Assembly (NCBI GenBank): GCA_963921825.1
Contig: OY997588.1
Location: 156,179,618-156,243,617, forward strand
Source: Erodium maritimum
Lineage: Eukaryota > Streptophyta > Magnoliopsida > Geraniales > Geraniaceae
Direction: 5' to 3'
Length of the DNA stretch: 64,000 bases
Below are positions 12,186 to 22,490 of this stretch, one piece after another. The notes below the pieces were generated by a model that saw nothing but the letters and a program-made list of their open reading frames with translations, did not search any database and was not told the DNA's origin. Numbering within the stretch: the first letter of the stretch is position 1; each line of letters begins with the position of its first letter. The position numbers were made by a program, and so were the translations under genes.

Positions 12186-12634
12186 TCGTTGAAAACACAT
12201 TTGATTTTAATCTATACGTACATGTTCTACGTTTAAAACCGAATCAGATGAACTTTACGGATTTCACATGAGTCTGTATATTTTATCGTCTTGACGTATT
12301 TTCTAAGAAACAAGATCGATCACATGAATCTTTCGTTTTAATTTTCACGATCCGTTGTGAAAACGCAGGAAAGTAGGAAATAGTTTCAGAAATCATTCCA
12401 ATTTATTTCCTTCTTATAATTTTGGGAAAATAAAAAACCGTATAGGAAATATTCCAATTTGTTTCCTTCTTGAATTTAGAGAAAACCGATTAGAAATTTT
12501 ATTCCAAATATGTTTCCCATGTTTTTGAATTCCGTAAGAATTCAAAATTTGCTCGAGCATTTGTAATTTCCTTTTAAATTCATCTTACAAAAACTTTAAT
12601 TTCCTTTAAAAGGAAATTTCCATTTTTGTTCTCT

Positions 12635-13339
12635 TTACTTTTCAGCCGTCCTGGAGAGCTGCCAACGAAGCATGAAGGTCCGGAGCCAGTGCAACGTTGG
12701 GTGAGGGAGGCTAGTCGGAGGGTCGAGAGTCGGTGATCGGCCACAACTCATCCCTGTCGGGCTTGAAAGGCAATCGGGGATGAGGAGGATCCTATCCCGA
12801 TTGGGAAGGCACCGTCCCAACCCTAGTGCTTCCACCGCCGTCCTCGGAAGACCCTCCATTGGCGCTTTACCCTTCGCTAGATCCCGTTGTAGAGGGGCAG
12901 TAGCAGGGTCACCGACAACAGGTGGAGACGGAGAGTCTCTGTGGAGAACAGGGACGGTTGCCCTAGCCTCGTCCCCCACAAGAACTGTAGACAAGATAAG
13001 GGTCTGGTGCGGCGGAGGACCCTTCGGATTAGGGTTGAGAGGAACTTCCCCAGGGGCAGGAGGCAAAGCTAGGGCTAGACTCGACGGCAGAGACGACGTG
13101 CGAGGGTTACGTGAAGCCGAAGCAACAATGGTCCGCTTCAGGGGCCGACCCCGTCGTGGTTTTGGAGCAGACGAGGAAAACGGGGGTAGTAGCGGCGAAG
13201 GAGAGAGGTTGAGAAGGTAGAAGGACCGACAGAGATTGGTTTCGGCCTTCTCCTTCGACGGGGCTGAATATCCCCAGCACCGGACACGGTCTGGGAGCAG
13301 CAGAAGCTGCAGCGGTGACCAACCTATCGGCGGCGGCAT
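12635..13339 (-). other. Proline-rich ORF of 234 codons, probably transposon-derived
   Basis: A long open frame in GC-rich sequence, markedly unlike its AT-rich surroundings. The product is low-complexity, Pro/Ser/Leu-rich, with an AT-hook-like PKPRRGRPLKRT about 60 residues in. No host family is recognisable. Its place upstream, in transcription direction, of the LINE ORF2 fragment suggests a remnant of the LINE ORF1/ORF2 junction region. The antisense frame (12780-13220) is also open, as often happens in GC-rich DNA, so coding status is doubtful. Confidence 0.3.
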
Positions 13340-13756
13340 CAGAAAAGGGAAGTATCATAATTGCGCAGAGGGCGGCTAGGACTAGTCGTAGTCTCAAGTT
13401 ACGAGAGAGTCGAATAATCATCTAATCTAATCTATGTGTTTTTTGTAATACACTAGTATACTTTTTTTTTGCAACGTAATACCCTGCCAAACATTTAACC
13501 TCATTTGGTATCTAAACGTTAACATCTGTTACTTTTTCTTCTAAAGCGTGTAAAATGTCCAAAATACCCATCACCATAAAATGTCAAATTTTCTCTTCAT
13601 TAATCTTTAAATTTTCATTTTCATTCATCTGTTCAACATAATTTTATATTAAAAAAATTCCCACCTATAATTGTGCATGCAGCTAGTACATGCATACATT
13701 ATATATTAAGGAATTAGAAAGGTAGCACATAAACACATGTTGCACACTAGCTGCTA

Positions 13757-14910
13757 CTAGCTAATCCGCACCAACACATCTCCATACTTACCAGTTATGT
13801 GTTGCTCTTGAATTCCCTGCTCGACCACTGTGAACACCACGCTTCCCTGAGCGATAGGGTCGTTGCTCGATATCACGTCGTAATCCCACAAATCCGCCGT
13901 TATCGTGAACGGCGTATTTATTCGCACGGTAAGGTGGTTGTATCGCAGCCAAATTCGAAACTCTATAGGCACCTTTACGTAATCTGATTCTGGCCGGTCA
14001 AACAGAGTTACGGTTTTCCTTTGGGAAGCTTTAATGGTCCCGTAAACCTCCGCCCGAGTCTCGCCATCGCCGATGATCAAAATAACTTCTATAGGGACAT
14101 TAAGGGTGCGGAACTTGCAACGCTCTCTATCGTGATATCCTCGGTCACTTTGAAGCAAATCGTAATCAGATTATAATACAAAGCGCTGTTACCAACGAAC
14201 ATTTCTTTTTCTTACAAAAGGTGACCGTTAGGTTTTGCTGAAACCTAACGATTTATACTAGGGATGACTCTGGTTCCTAACTTTTTTTAACGTTTCGCTT
14301 TGACGTCCTAACCCAGACCAACGTTTCGTTACAGTTCCATACACGAAAGGTTGGAACTTTTACAAAACCTGATATGAACCGTTCAAATTAACGATTTCGT
14401 TAACATAGGAAGTGAAAAGTCGAAACTAGAATTCCATTCACGTTAACCTTTCAGCTTCTCTTTCCCAAAATAATGCATTATTTTGAAATCCAGTGTTGAA
14501 AAATTGTTGGATATGTATACTAAGTGTTCTAATTGCATGTTTAACGGGCATGGGGAGCTGAAAGGTTAAAGTGAATGGAGTTGTAGTTTCGACTTTTCAC
14601 TAACAAAATCATTAATTTGAACGGTTCATATCAGGTTTTGTAAAAGTTCCAACCTTTCGTGTATGGAACTGTAACGAAACGTTAGTCTGGGTTAGGACGT
14701 CAAAACGAAATGTTCAAGAAAATTAGGACCCAGAGTTTTCTCTTTATACTATGGGTAATAACATTTTTTTCGAATCAACTCTGTATGTAAGTGAAAATTA
14801 ACAGACTGAAAAAAAAGTGTTTCTCACCTTCATTAGAAGCAACCGAGGATGGGATGAGAAACCCGAAAGCAACGAGAGCAAAGAGTATGAAAACCCTAGG
14901 AAAAGCCATG
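13757..14910 (-). pseudogene. Small secreted protein, copy 2 (broken)
   Basis: The same two-exon arrangement as copies 1 and 3 (exon 1 14910-14828, exon 2 14210-13757). Three lesions: one extra A in exon 1 (gagagcaaaagag, where copies 1 and 3 have three A) shifts the signal-peptide frame; a one-base difference at the start of exon 2; and a 10-bp deletion near 14115 (tgcggaacttg where copy 1 reads tgccggagtttgcggaacttg). The remaining frame still reads AEVYGTIKASQ, LFDRPESDY and DLWDYDVISSNDPI. Its intron carries a 482-bp MULE-type MITE. Confidence 0.8.
14261..14742. mobile_element. Mutator-type MITE with long inverted arms and 9-bp duplication
   Basis: The arms, each over 200 bp, are near-perfect inverted copies (for example acctgatatgaaccgttcaa on the left and its complement on the right). 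The element is flanked by tttatacta at 14252-14260 and 14743-14751. Copy 3 of the host gene lacks the insertion and reads straight through this point (tttataccaagggtaataac), which independently confirms the boundaries. A 9-bp duplication points to Mutator-like transposition. Confidence 0.9.
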
Positions 14911-15341
14911 TGTTGTTGATGGATTGTTTCAAGGATGGTGTGGAGATTTAGATGTATTTATAGGCTACAAAAAGATAGAACAGGAGCAAACCCAAAAGCA
15001 TCAAGAGCAAAGAGTATGAACGAATGGTTAGGTGAAGTTTAGTTCCTAAAATAAATAGGTATAAAATAATAATTGAAATGGGTACAACCTGAAAGTTAGA
15101 ATTTGGAAATCGAAAACGGAATAAGTTGAAACGTGGTAATCCACTTTTTTTAAGACGCTTGACTGTCCTATAAAGATAACGGTCTCCCAAGATACAACAA
15201 TTTAATGTAAGCAACCTCAAACCCGTGAAGAGAAAACACCAAGGGTATGAGGATGGGAGGTAAAACGAAAATAGAGAACTTAGTGATTTTCGATGTTTTC
15301 GACATATTCGGTATGTTTGATGTATTTAATATATAAAAATG

Positions 15342-16371
15342 ATGGCTCCACGGAGACCCCTTATCCTACCAACAAGACATTGACGTTAGAGGACATCTCA
15401 AAAGCGTTGACATTTACCAGCAACTCCAAGCTAACCATGCTAAGAACACATGGAATCGTTTTGGAATATATTACGGATCAGAATAGTAACCCAGTTCATG
15501 ACAAGTGTAGCAAATGTCCACACTACCTTTTTGCACCTAGGGTTGCTTGTTGTTTGTTTGTATCTTGCTATTTTTTGAGCATATGGATGAAAATTTTATT
15601 GATGTAGAGATAAAGGGGACACAATGCCTATACAAAAGTGAAAATCAACTAATAGGATGAGATATATTTTTTATGACGGTTGAAACACTGATCATATATC
15701 TAAATGTCCGATAGAAACCATAGAGATTCTAGGGGTGGTTCCCTATTCCAAATGTGCTTGACGCTGCGAGTCTATGAGACTTTTTTCGTCTCGACTTGAT
15801 TGATTATGTTATGTCGTAGAAAACGTTCGAAGAGTATGGCAGGGAAAGGAAGAGGTTGGGAATCAGAAGGTATCTGATTCACCGAGGTCGGGGTATGGCT
15901 CCTCATCAACACCCTGAGTAGCCCTAGCCACTTATGGCGACCCGTGAGGCCGCACACCGTGCCCCGCTACTTCACCATCTGGTCCACCCTCCTTGGTATC
16001 GTCTGTGTAGTTCAAGTTGTCTTGGGTATGGGTGTTAGATTCATCCGATTCCGGGGAGGAGAAGTACCAGCGGGGCTCTGTTATCCGGTGGGTAGGGTTG
16101 CCAGAATCGCCCGACTCGCGAGGGGATGGGTACCAACAAGGCTCCCTTCTTCGTATCCTAAAAGGGCCCTGGAAGGCAGGATCCAACAGTTATAAATATA
16201 CGACGATTAACATGTTTTTTTACATAACCAACACATGTAATTATCACCACTCATATTGTAAGTGATCTGGGTACTAAAATCAAAGATATTTTCTATAAAA
16301 GACCGAATTCAAAATACAATGCAGAGCGGTAGGGATTATAACCCCTGATCGACGTCTTAAATGCAAACTTT
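15342..16371 (+). repeat. Direct repeat unit A, second copy (PIF transposase tail)
   Basis: Matches 8385-9410 almost throughout, beginning with the transposase C-terminal region (gatggctccacggag, to the codons for LQANHAKNTWNRFG) and ending at cgacgtcttaaatgcaaac. In the first copy the sequence continues straight into the secreted-protein gene; here a retroposon of about 1.5 kb interrupts before copy 3. Confidence 0.85.
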
Positions 16372-17910
16372 TTTTTGACTAAAAGGTGTAGTTTTTTATT
16401 AATCGAGATTTGCAATAACAAGTAAGTGCATCAAAGACTCTCTGACCACGAAGAACAGACATAGAACAATTAAGTTCACTATTCTTTTCATAATATAACC
16501 GTCCTTGACGGTATTAGATGAGGTGCCATAAAGGCGACTTAGAACTAAAACTAGGCGAAGTTGACTACGGCTGCTCAAGGTCTTGCCTAAACGCTGCATG
16601 CACAGTAGAGTATGACTGAACCTGCTATCATCCACTTTTAAACTATGGCGAAATTGACTACGACTGCTCAAGGTACTGTCTAAACGCTGCATACTCTGGA
16701 GAGTGCGACCGAACCTGCTATCATCAGTTTCAGAGGGAGGCATAGCTCTAGGGATGGCAAAACGCCCCGACCCCGACGGGGACCCGACGTCCCCGCCCCG
16801 TGCGGGGCGGGGATTTTTTATACGGGGCGGGGTACGGGGCGGTAAACGGGGATTTTGGCGGGGACGGGGCAAGCACTCCCCGCCCGTGCCCCGCGGGGAT
16901 CCCCGCTCTATTAATTAAAAAAAATATATATTAATAATTAATATTTTTTTTGAATAACACATAATATATTGTTTTTACATATGATATTTACTTATTTAAA
17001 TTTTATATCTAAAAAATAGAAAACTTAGTTCAAAAATGTCAAACGGTAATTTTTGCTTATTTATATTTTATATCTAAAAGATAGAAGACTTAATTCGAAT
17101 ATGCACATTATGAGACAAGGAAGTCGTGTGATGTTTGTTTTATATGCGTGTTGTCTAAAATTATGGATTAAGAATTGTGTGATATAAAAATTTGTACTTT
17201 TTTCGGGGAGAAAATGGGGCGGGGAATCCCCGTTTCCCCGCGGGGCGGGGTCAATGCGGGGCGGGGCGCGAGGAAGCGGGGCGGGGACGGGGCGCGGGGT
17301 CCCCGCCCCGAACCCGCCCCGTTGCCATCCCTACATAGCTCTTACCAGGGACCCCTCCCAGGGCCAGTCCCTAGAGCACTGAATTCCTTTCGTCATTGAC
17401 CCTAAAAAGACGAAATCAGATAGAATAAAAAGGACCCACCCGATTATCCAGATCCATAATCGAGAGAGGGGTCGAGGAGGGTGTGGTGGTGAAGGCCAGG
17501 GAGGAGGCAGTGTTAGAGACGATGACGGCGGCGACTTTAGAGGGTGCGGTGGTGGAGGCCAGGGAGAATGGCGTGCCGGTGGCGGCTTCAGCGAAAACCA
17601 TCGAAGTTGCAGAGGGGATACCGAACAGAATTGGGAGACACGTCGTTGGTGGCGCGAGAAAGTCAACGTCGCAGTGGCTAGAGGCGGCTCGAAGGGAGCC
17701 ATAGCAGGAAAAACCCTAACAACATTCTCAGAAAGAGGCGCAGAAAAGTAATGATTTATGAGCCGTATCTAAACAATATTATTATCGAAAGTAAATCCAT
17801 AAAATACGAATAGAGGGAAAGGAGTCATGACAATAGTCATGGTTGTCATGCCCTTAAACAGCAAGGTCAGAGAGAAAAACTATAATCCCCATGACCCTAG
17901 ACTAATGGGT
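16372..17910 (-). mobile_element. Non-LTR-type retroposon remnant inserted between repeat unit A and copy 3
   Basis: The left end is a T-run followed by gactaaaaggtg, as expected for the poly(A) end of a minus-strand retroposon. The flanks aaatgcaaactttt (left) and aaacacaaactttt (right) look like a degraded target duplication, and the uninterrupted version occurs at about 9410-9420. The right half is GC-rich, with proline-rich frames and no reverse transcriptase. A relative with the same 3' end is at 54318-55190. Class assignment is inference. Confidence 0.55.
16749..17333. mobile_element. hAT-like MITE with G+C-rich ends and 8-bp target duplication
   Basis: It begins tagggatggcaaaacgcccc and ends with ttgccatcccta after a gccccg-rich tract, giving inverted termini, and is flanked by catagctc at 16741-16748 and 17334-17341. 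The outer ~150 bp on each side are almost pure cggggc-type sequence, the middle is AT-rich. It has no coding capacity. Nested in the retroposon at 16372-17910. Confidence 0.9.
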
Positions 17911-18318
17911 AAGTTAAACACAAACTTTTAATTGTGCATGCAACTAGTACGTTCATACATTATTAGGGAATTATAAAGATAACACACAAACTACATGTAA
18001 TTTTTTGCTTTTAATTCCTAGTTTCTAATCTAGGTTCTGCACAATTTCATTTGACTAGATCCTGTTTATAGGTCCTTGTATTTCGGCTGATAAAGCCTTG
18101 AATTTGGGCTGCAAAAGCCTTGTAATTTGTCTGCATTTGCAGTTTCCTCCGTCTCCAACTTTTGGAACAGATGGATATATAAAAAAACGTCGCCGATCAA
18201 TTTTTTTTTACCATTATTTATATTTTAAGTGATTTGGATACTACATGCATACATTATTAGTGAATTACAAATGTAGCACATAAACACACAAACCAAGTTG
18301 CACACTAGCTGCATGCTA
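17911..18318. repeat. Flank of copy 3, shared with copies 1 and 2
   Basis: The words ttaattgtgcatgca, ctagtac and acatgcatacattattag recur at 9415-9560, 13670-13750 and here, marking the 3' flank that was duplicated with each gene copy. Here it occurs twice around a ~240-bp AT-rich insertion. No gene seen. Confidence 0.6.
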
Positions 18319-18994
18319 CTAGTTAACCCGCACCAACACTTCTCCATACTTACCAGTTATGTGTTGCTCTTGAGTTGCCAGGTCTACCACCGTGAACTCC
18401 GCACTGCCCTGAGCGATAGGGTCGTTCCTCGACATCACGTCGTAATCCCACAAATCCGCCGTTATCGTAAACGGCGTAATTTTTTGCACGGTAACGTGGT
18501 TGAATTGCAGCGGGATTTGGAACAGTATAGGCACCTTTACGTAATCCAATGCTGGCCGGTCAAACAGAGTTACGGTTTTCCCTTGGGAAACTTTAATGGT
18601 CCCGTAAACCTCCGGCCAAGCCTCGTCGTCGCCGTTGATCAACTGAACTTGTATATGCACATTTACGATGCCGGAGTTTACGGAGCTTACAACGCTCGCT
18701 ATGGTGATATCCTCAGTCACTTTGAAGCAAATCGTAATCAGATTATAATACAAAGGTTTGTTACCAACTAACATATTTTTTTTCTTGCAAAAAGGTGACC
18801 GTTAAGTTTTGCTAAAACTTGACGGTTTATACCAAGGGTAATAACATTTTTTTTGAATCAACCCTGTATATAAGTGAAAATTAACAGAATGAGAAAAAAA
18901 AGTGTTTCTCACCTTCATTAGAAGCAACCGAAGATGGGATGAGAAACCCGAAAGCAACGAGAGCAAAGAGTATGAAAACCCTAGGAAAAGCCAT
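18319..18994 (-). CDS. Small predicted secreted protein, copy 3 (frame at splice uncertain)
   Basis: Exon 1 (18994-18913) encodes MAFPRVFILFALVAFGFLIP followed by SSVASNE, a clear signal peptide with a likely cleavage near SVA. Exon 2 (18783-18319, 465 bp, open) encodes VQLINGDDEAWPEVYGTIK, LFDRPALDYVKVP, TITADLWDYDVMSRNDPI and ends LVRVN. The intron is short (about 130 bp) and uninterrupted, so this is the best-preserved gene structure of the three. As in copy 1, the visible GT/AG pair leaves exon 1 in phase 1 while exon 2 needs phase 0. The start of exon 2 is a run of eight A, where a one-base error is easy. Upstream, minus-strand TATA-like tataaatac (about 19047) lies roughly 50 bp before the ATG. 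Function unknown; predicted to enter the secretory pathway. Confidence 0.55.
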
Positions 18995-19180
18995 ATGAAT
19001 TGTTGATGGATTGTTTCAAGAATGGTGTGGAGATTTAGATGTATTTATAGGCTACAAAAAGATAGAACAGGAGCAAGGAGTACGAAACACAAGAGCAGCA
19101 AGAGCAAAGAGTGTGAACTAGTCGGTAGGTGATGGTTAGTTCCTTTTTTTGCACGAAACGCACAAAAACAATCTTGTCTA

Positions 19181-20035
19181 CTTCTTATCCGGGCTTAAGC
19201 AAATAAACCAACTAGAGACCTGAACATGGATTAAAACTTTTTCTGTAATCGGTTCAAGGTAATCCTCATCCAATCCGAGAACCAGTAGATCGAGGTGAAC
19301 ATGTGTTCACTTCACCTTCGTTTGGGGCATAGGAAAAAAAATAGAAATTGTGAACGACTTCTTATCCGGGTTTAAGCATATAACCCGACTAGAGACCTGA
19401 ACATGGATTAAAGCTTTTTTCTTGTCATAGGTTCAAGGTAATCCTCGTCCAATCCGAGAACCAGTAGATCGAGGTGAACATGTGTTCTCTTCACCTTCGT
19501 TTGGGGCATAGGAAAAAAAATAGAAATTGTGAACGACTTCTTATCCGGGTTTAAGCATATAACCCGACTAGAGACCTGAACATGGATTAAAGCTTTTTTC
19601 TTGTCATAGGTTCAAGGTAATCCTCGTCCAATCCGAGAACCAGTAGATCGAGGTGAACATGTGTTCTCTTCACCTTCGTTTGGGGCATAGGAAAAAAAAT
19701 AGAAATTGTGAACGACTTCTTATCCGGGTTTAAGCATATAACCCGACTAGAGACCTGAACATGGATTAAAGCTTTTTTCTTGTCATAGGTTCAAGGTAAT
19801 CCTCGTCCAATCCGAGAACCAGTAGATCGAGGTGAACATGTGTTCTCTTCACCTTCGTTTGGGGCATAGGAAAAAAAATAGAAATTGTGAACGACTTCTT
19901 ATTCGGGTTTAAGCAAATAAACCGACTAGAGACCTGAACAGGGGTTAAAGCTTTTTCTGTAATCAATTCAAGGTAATCCTCGTCCAATCCCAGAACCAGT
20001 AGATCGAGGTGAATATATGTTCACTTCACCTTTGC
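19181..20035. repeat. 179-bp tandem repeat, about 4.8 copies
   Basis: The word cttcttatcc starts at 19181, 19358 and 19537, recurs at 19716, and reads cttcttattc at 19895. The word tttggggcat recurs every 179 bp at 19321, 19500, 19679 and 19858. The middle copies are practically identical, while the outermost are diverged and the last is partial. 179 is not a multiple of 3, so it does not encode a repeat protein. The array lies between secreted-protein copy 3 and the 3' end of TRM112. Confidence 0.95.
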
Positions 20036-20166
20036 GAACGACCTCAGGAGAGAATGTTGGTTGAACAACAAAATGATAAGAAATTGAACTCTGAAATCAA
20101 ATTTCATCACACTACATACCAACTGTATCTTCAATTTCACAATCGAGAACACATTGCACAACAATC

Positions 20167-20535
20167 TCAAACCTCGTCTTCATGGAGCAGCATGTTGGGG
20201 ATGCCCTTGTTGACCGGAAACCTCCGGCCGGTCTCGGGGCAGACGAGCGCTCCTTCCTCTAGGTGGAGCTCGAGGAGCGCGTGGTGGAACTTCGCCAGGA
20301 ACTCCTCCGACTCGAGCATCGTCCGGTCCGCCTCCTCCGGGATCTCGCCGTAGCCCAGGGTTCGCGCGGCGTCGGCGAGGGACTTCCAGGCGATTTTGGA
20401 GAAGATGTTCTTCAAAAAATCGGCGTTGAAATCGACCTGCTTCTCCAGAACTTGCTCCGCCTCGATCAGGAGGGGGAAGCCGTTGACGACGCCCTTTATG
20501 TTCGAGGAGAGCATGTTGTGAGTCAATAGCCTCAT
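20167..20535 (-). CDS. TRM112: TRM112-like multifunctional methyltransferase subunit
   Basis: A single-exon gene for a 122-residue protein, the usual size of plant TRM112 (Arabidopsis SMO2/TRM112A type). It is the small obligate partner that stabilises and activates several methyltransferases acting on tRNA, rRNA and release factors, in cytosol and nucleus. Start MRLLTHNMLSSN, central LADAARTLGYGEIPEE and the C-terminal LVCPETGRRFPVNKGIPNML are family hallmarks; of the zinc-binding cysteines seen in yeast, only this C-terminal one is visible, as usual for plant members. The start is the first ATG and is followed by the conserved sequence. G+C content is much higher than in the flanks. A ctt-repeat lies just upstream in the 5' leader (20535-20555). 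Confidence 0.97.
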   Translation of the reverse strand: MRLLTHNMLSSNIKGVVNGFPLLIEAEQVLEKQVDFNADFLKNIFSKIAWKSLADAARTLGYGEIPEEADRTMLESEEFLAKFHHALLELHLEEGALVCPETGRRFPVNKGIPNMLLHEDEV

Positions 20536-20654
20536 CTTCTTCTTCTTCTTCGTCTGGTTTCTTCTGGTGGATGTGGAGCTGAGCAGAGACGATCTGAGAC
20601 GAGGGAGAAGAAGATGGTTGGAGAGTGGGAAATGTCGAATTTATCCTTACGTTC

Positions 20655-22020
20655 TGAGGAGGTGTGGGGGTGTTTTGGTAAATTCTTATCCATCTTCGAC
20701 AGCATAACCTAGCCCTGATATGTGTTGTGGCCTAGTATACAGGCCCAAACTGAGCCCGGTGGTCATTACATGACTGGTTTTTGGGGGCTTTGTTGGGCCT
20801 CAGGCCCGAACTTGGTGTCGTCGTAGTCTCATGAGTCAGATGTACAAATTTACTCTTATGTATTGGTTACGAACAATAAAATATTTAAAAATATTAGATA
20901 TTATTGGATGCATGTAAATGATCTATGATCAATTTATAGGACGTGTAACATGTACGTGACTAATTTATAAGAGAACGCAAATGACTAGTATCAAAACATA
21001 AAGTCCTTTAATTTACATTTAAATTTATTTTTTTTGAAACATACATTTTTTAAATTTTGGTAGCATATTGTTTATGATCAATACATACGATGGGTTTCTA
21101 AATTATTTTAGTCTTATAGGAAATCACCGGACCATTAGAGCATCTCCAATGCTAAATTATTGGTGCTGACAATAAGTGCTGACTGTTAGATTAAAAAAAT
21201 AATATTTCAATCATTTCAACACTGACAGTCAGCATTTAATAGCTAGCGACTTCTAATGCTGTTTTTTTGTTGGTTGTTCGTTGTTGATTGTTCGAATAAA
21301 TCAACATTAAACACAACACTTTTATTAAAAAACAATTTTACCTAATAATTAATATAAACATACCAATAAATTAAATTTGATTTTAAAAAATTAAAATAAT
21401 AAGGGGTTTAAGATTTAAAATAAATATTATAAATATTTTAGAAATAAAATTATATATTGAAAGAACTATTTTTTAATAAAAATTAAATTTAATATTATTT
21501 ATGTTAAATAAATTAAAATAGTAAATGAAAAATGCCAAAAGAATTACCTGTAATGAATTGAAAGGAATAAAAAAGTGTAAAAAAATAAGACAACTAATGA
21601 ATTGAAAAGAATAAGAAAATATAAAAGAATAAAAGAAAAAGAGAGAAAATATATAATAAAAAAATACTCTCCCTCGACGACTGGTGCTAATGATTGAGTT
21701 GGCGTCGACAATCACCGTCAACGATAAACACATGCGTTTTCCCCCGCTAACAACTTACCTCCAGCTGCCCAACCTACGTCGGAGATGCTCTTAGCGATTG
21801 AAATGATGCAGAGTATGAAATACCGAATATATCCTTACACACTGATGCACGTGTGGGGGTATTGTGGTAAATTCGTACCCATATTCGACTGCATAACCTA
21901 ACCTTAATATGCATTGAGGCCTCGTATCAGGCCCAAACTGAACCCTGGTAATCATTACAGGTCTGGTCAACGTAGCTTAGTTGGGCCTCAGGCCCAAAAT
22001 GGTGTCGCCATAGGGGACCA
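20655..22020. repeat. Diverged direct repeats flanking a MITE, upstream of TRM112
   Basis: A promoter-proximal segment (20655-20825, with tgtgggggtgttttggtaaatt, gcataacctag and ttgggcctcaggccc) is repeated at 21825-22010 (tgtgggggtattgtggtaaatt, gcataacctaacc, ttgggcctcaggccc). The gggcctcaggccc words, containing GGCCCA-type motifs common near plant ribosome- and translation-related genes, are kept in both. About 1 kb including the 21138-21790 element separates them. Confidence 0.7.
21138..21790. mobile_element. Harbinger/Tourist-type element with TTA target duplication
   Basis: It begins gagcatctccaatgc and ends ggagatgctc, inverted termini of GAGCATCTCC, flanked by TTA at 21135-21137 and 21791-21793. 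The interior is AT-rich and non-coding. The same terminal sequence is found at 47405-47739. Confidence 0.8.
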
Positions 22021-22239
22021 TTACTGACCGTTGGTGCAGGATGGGAGGCTAAACAACCAACAAAATGGACGGACCACACTGCATAGTACCAAACATATGT
22101 ACCATATTTTTCTTTTCATTAACTGTTCTATTGTCTTAGTGATACGATGGTGAATGTTCGAATTAAGGTAATGATATTGAAACATGTTTGGATCAAAATT
22201 GTGTAGGATAATTATTTGAAAATCCAGTGTAATTAGAAA

Positions 22240-22490
22240 TACTCGATGGAATATCTAGGATCCTGGCTTGATGGAGAGCACTTTCGTTTTGCACACTGAG
22301 AGCCAGCAGGACCAAGGATGGGTCCGCAAGTATCATTGTTTTACTGGTCATAGGATGGTAGAGGTTCCACTAAGTACCGATATGCTATTCCCCTATCATC
22401 TCGGGAGCCAGAATTTCTGTGTTTTTAGGGCTCTTAGCTATCATCCGAGGGAGGACGACGCCAACTGAACCATCGCGGGAGTATTCAGTC
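22240..22490. repeat. Inverted fragment of the dispersed repeat at 38640-38830
   Basis: Read on the minus strand, cctcggatgatagct, tggctcccgaga and tagtggaacctctacc match tctcggatgatagatg, tggctcctgaga and ggtggaacttccacc of the repeat at 38640-38830 and 39540-39660. No coding function seen. The remaining sequence to 23720 shows nothing recognisable. Confidence 0.55.

Noticed and set aside
12780..13220. Plus-strand 146-codon open frame
   Set aside because: Antisense to a GC-rich open frame of similar quality; low-complexity Arg/Gly product and no recognisable domain.
19181..20035. CRISPR array or repeat-protein gene
   Set aside because: Units are contiguous without spacers, of 179 bp (not a multiple of three), and the genome is eukaryotic.
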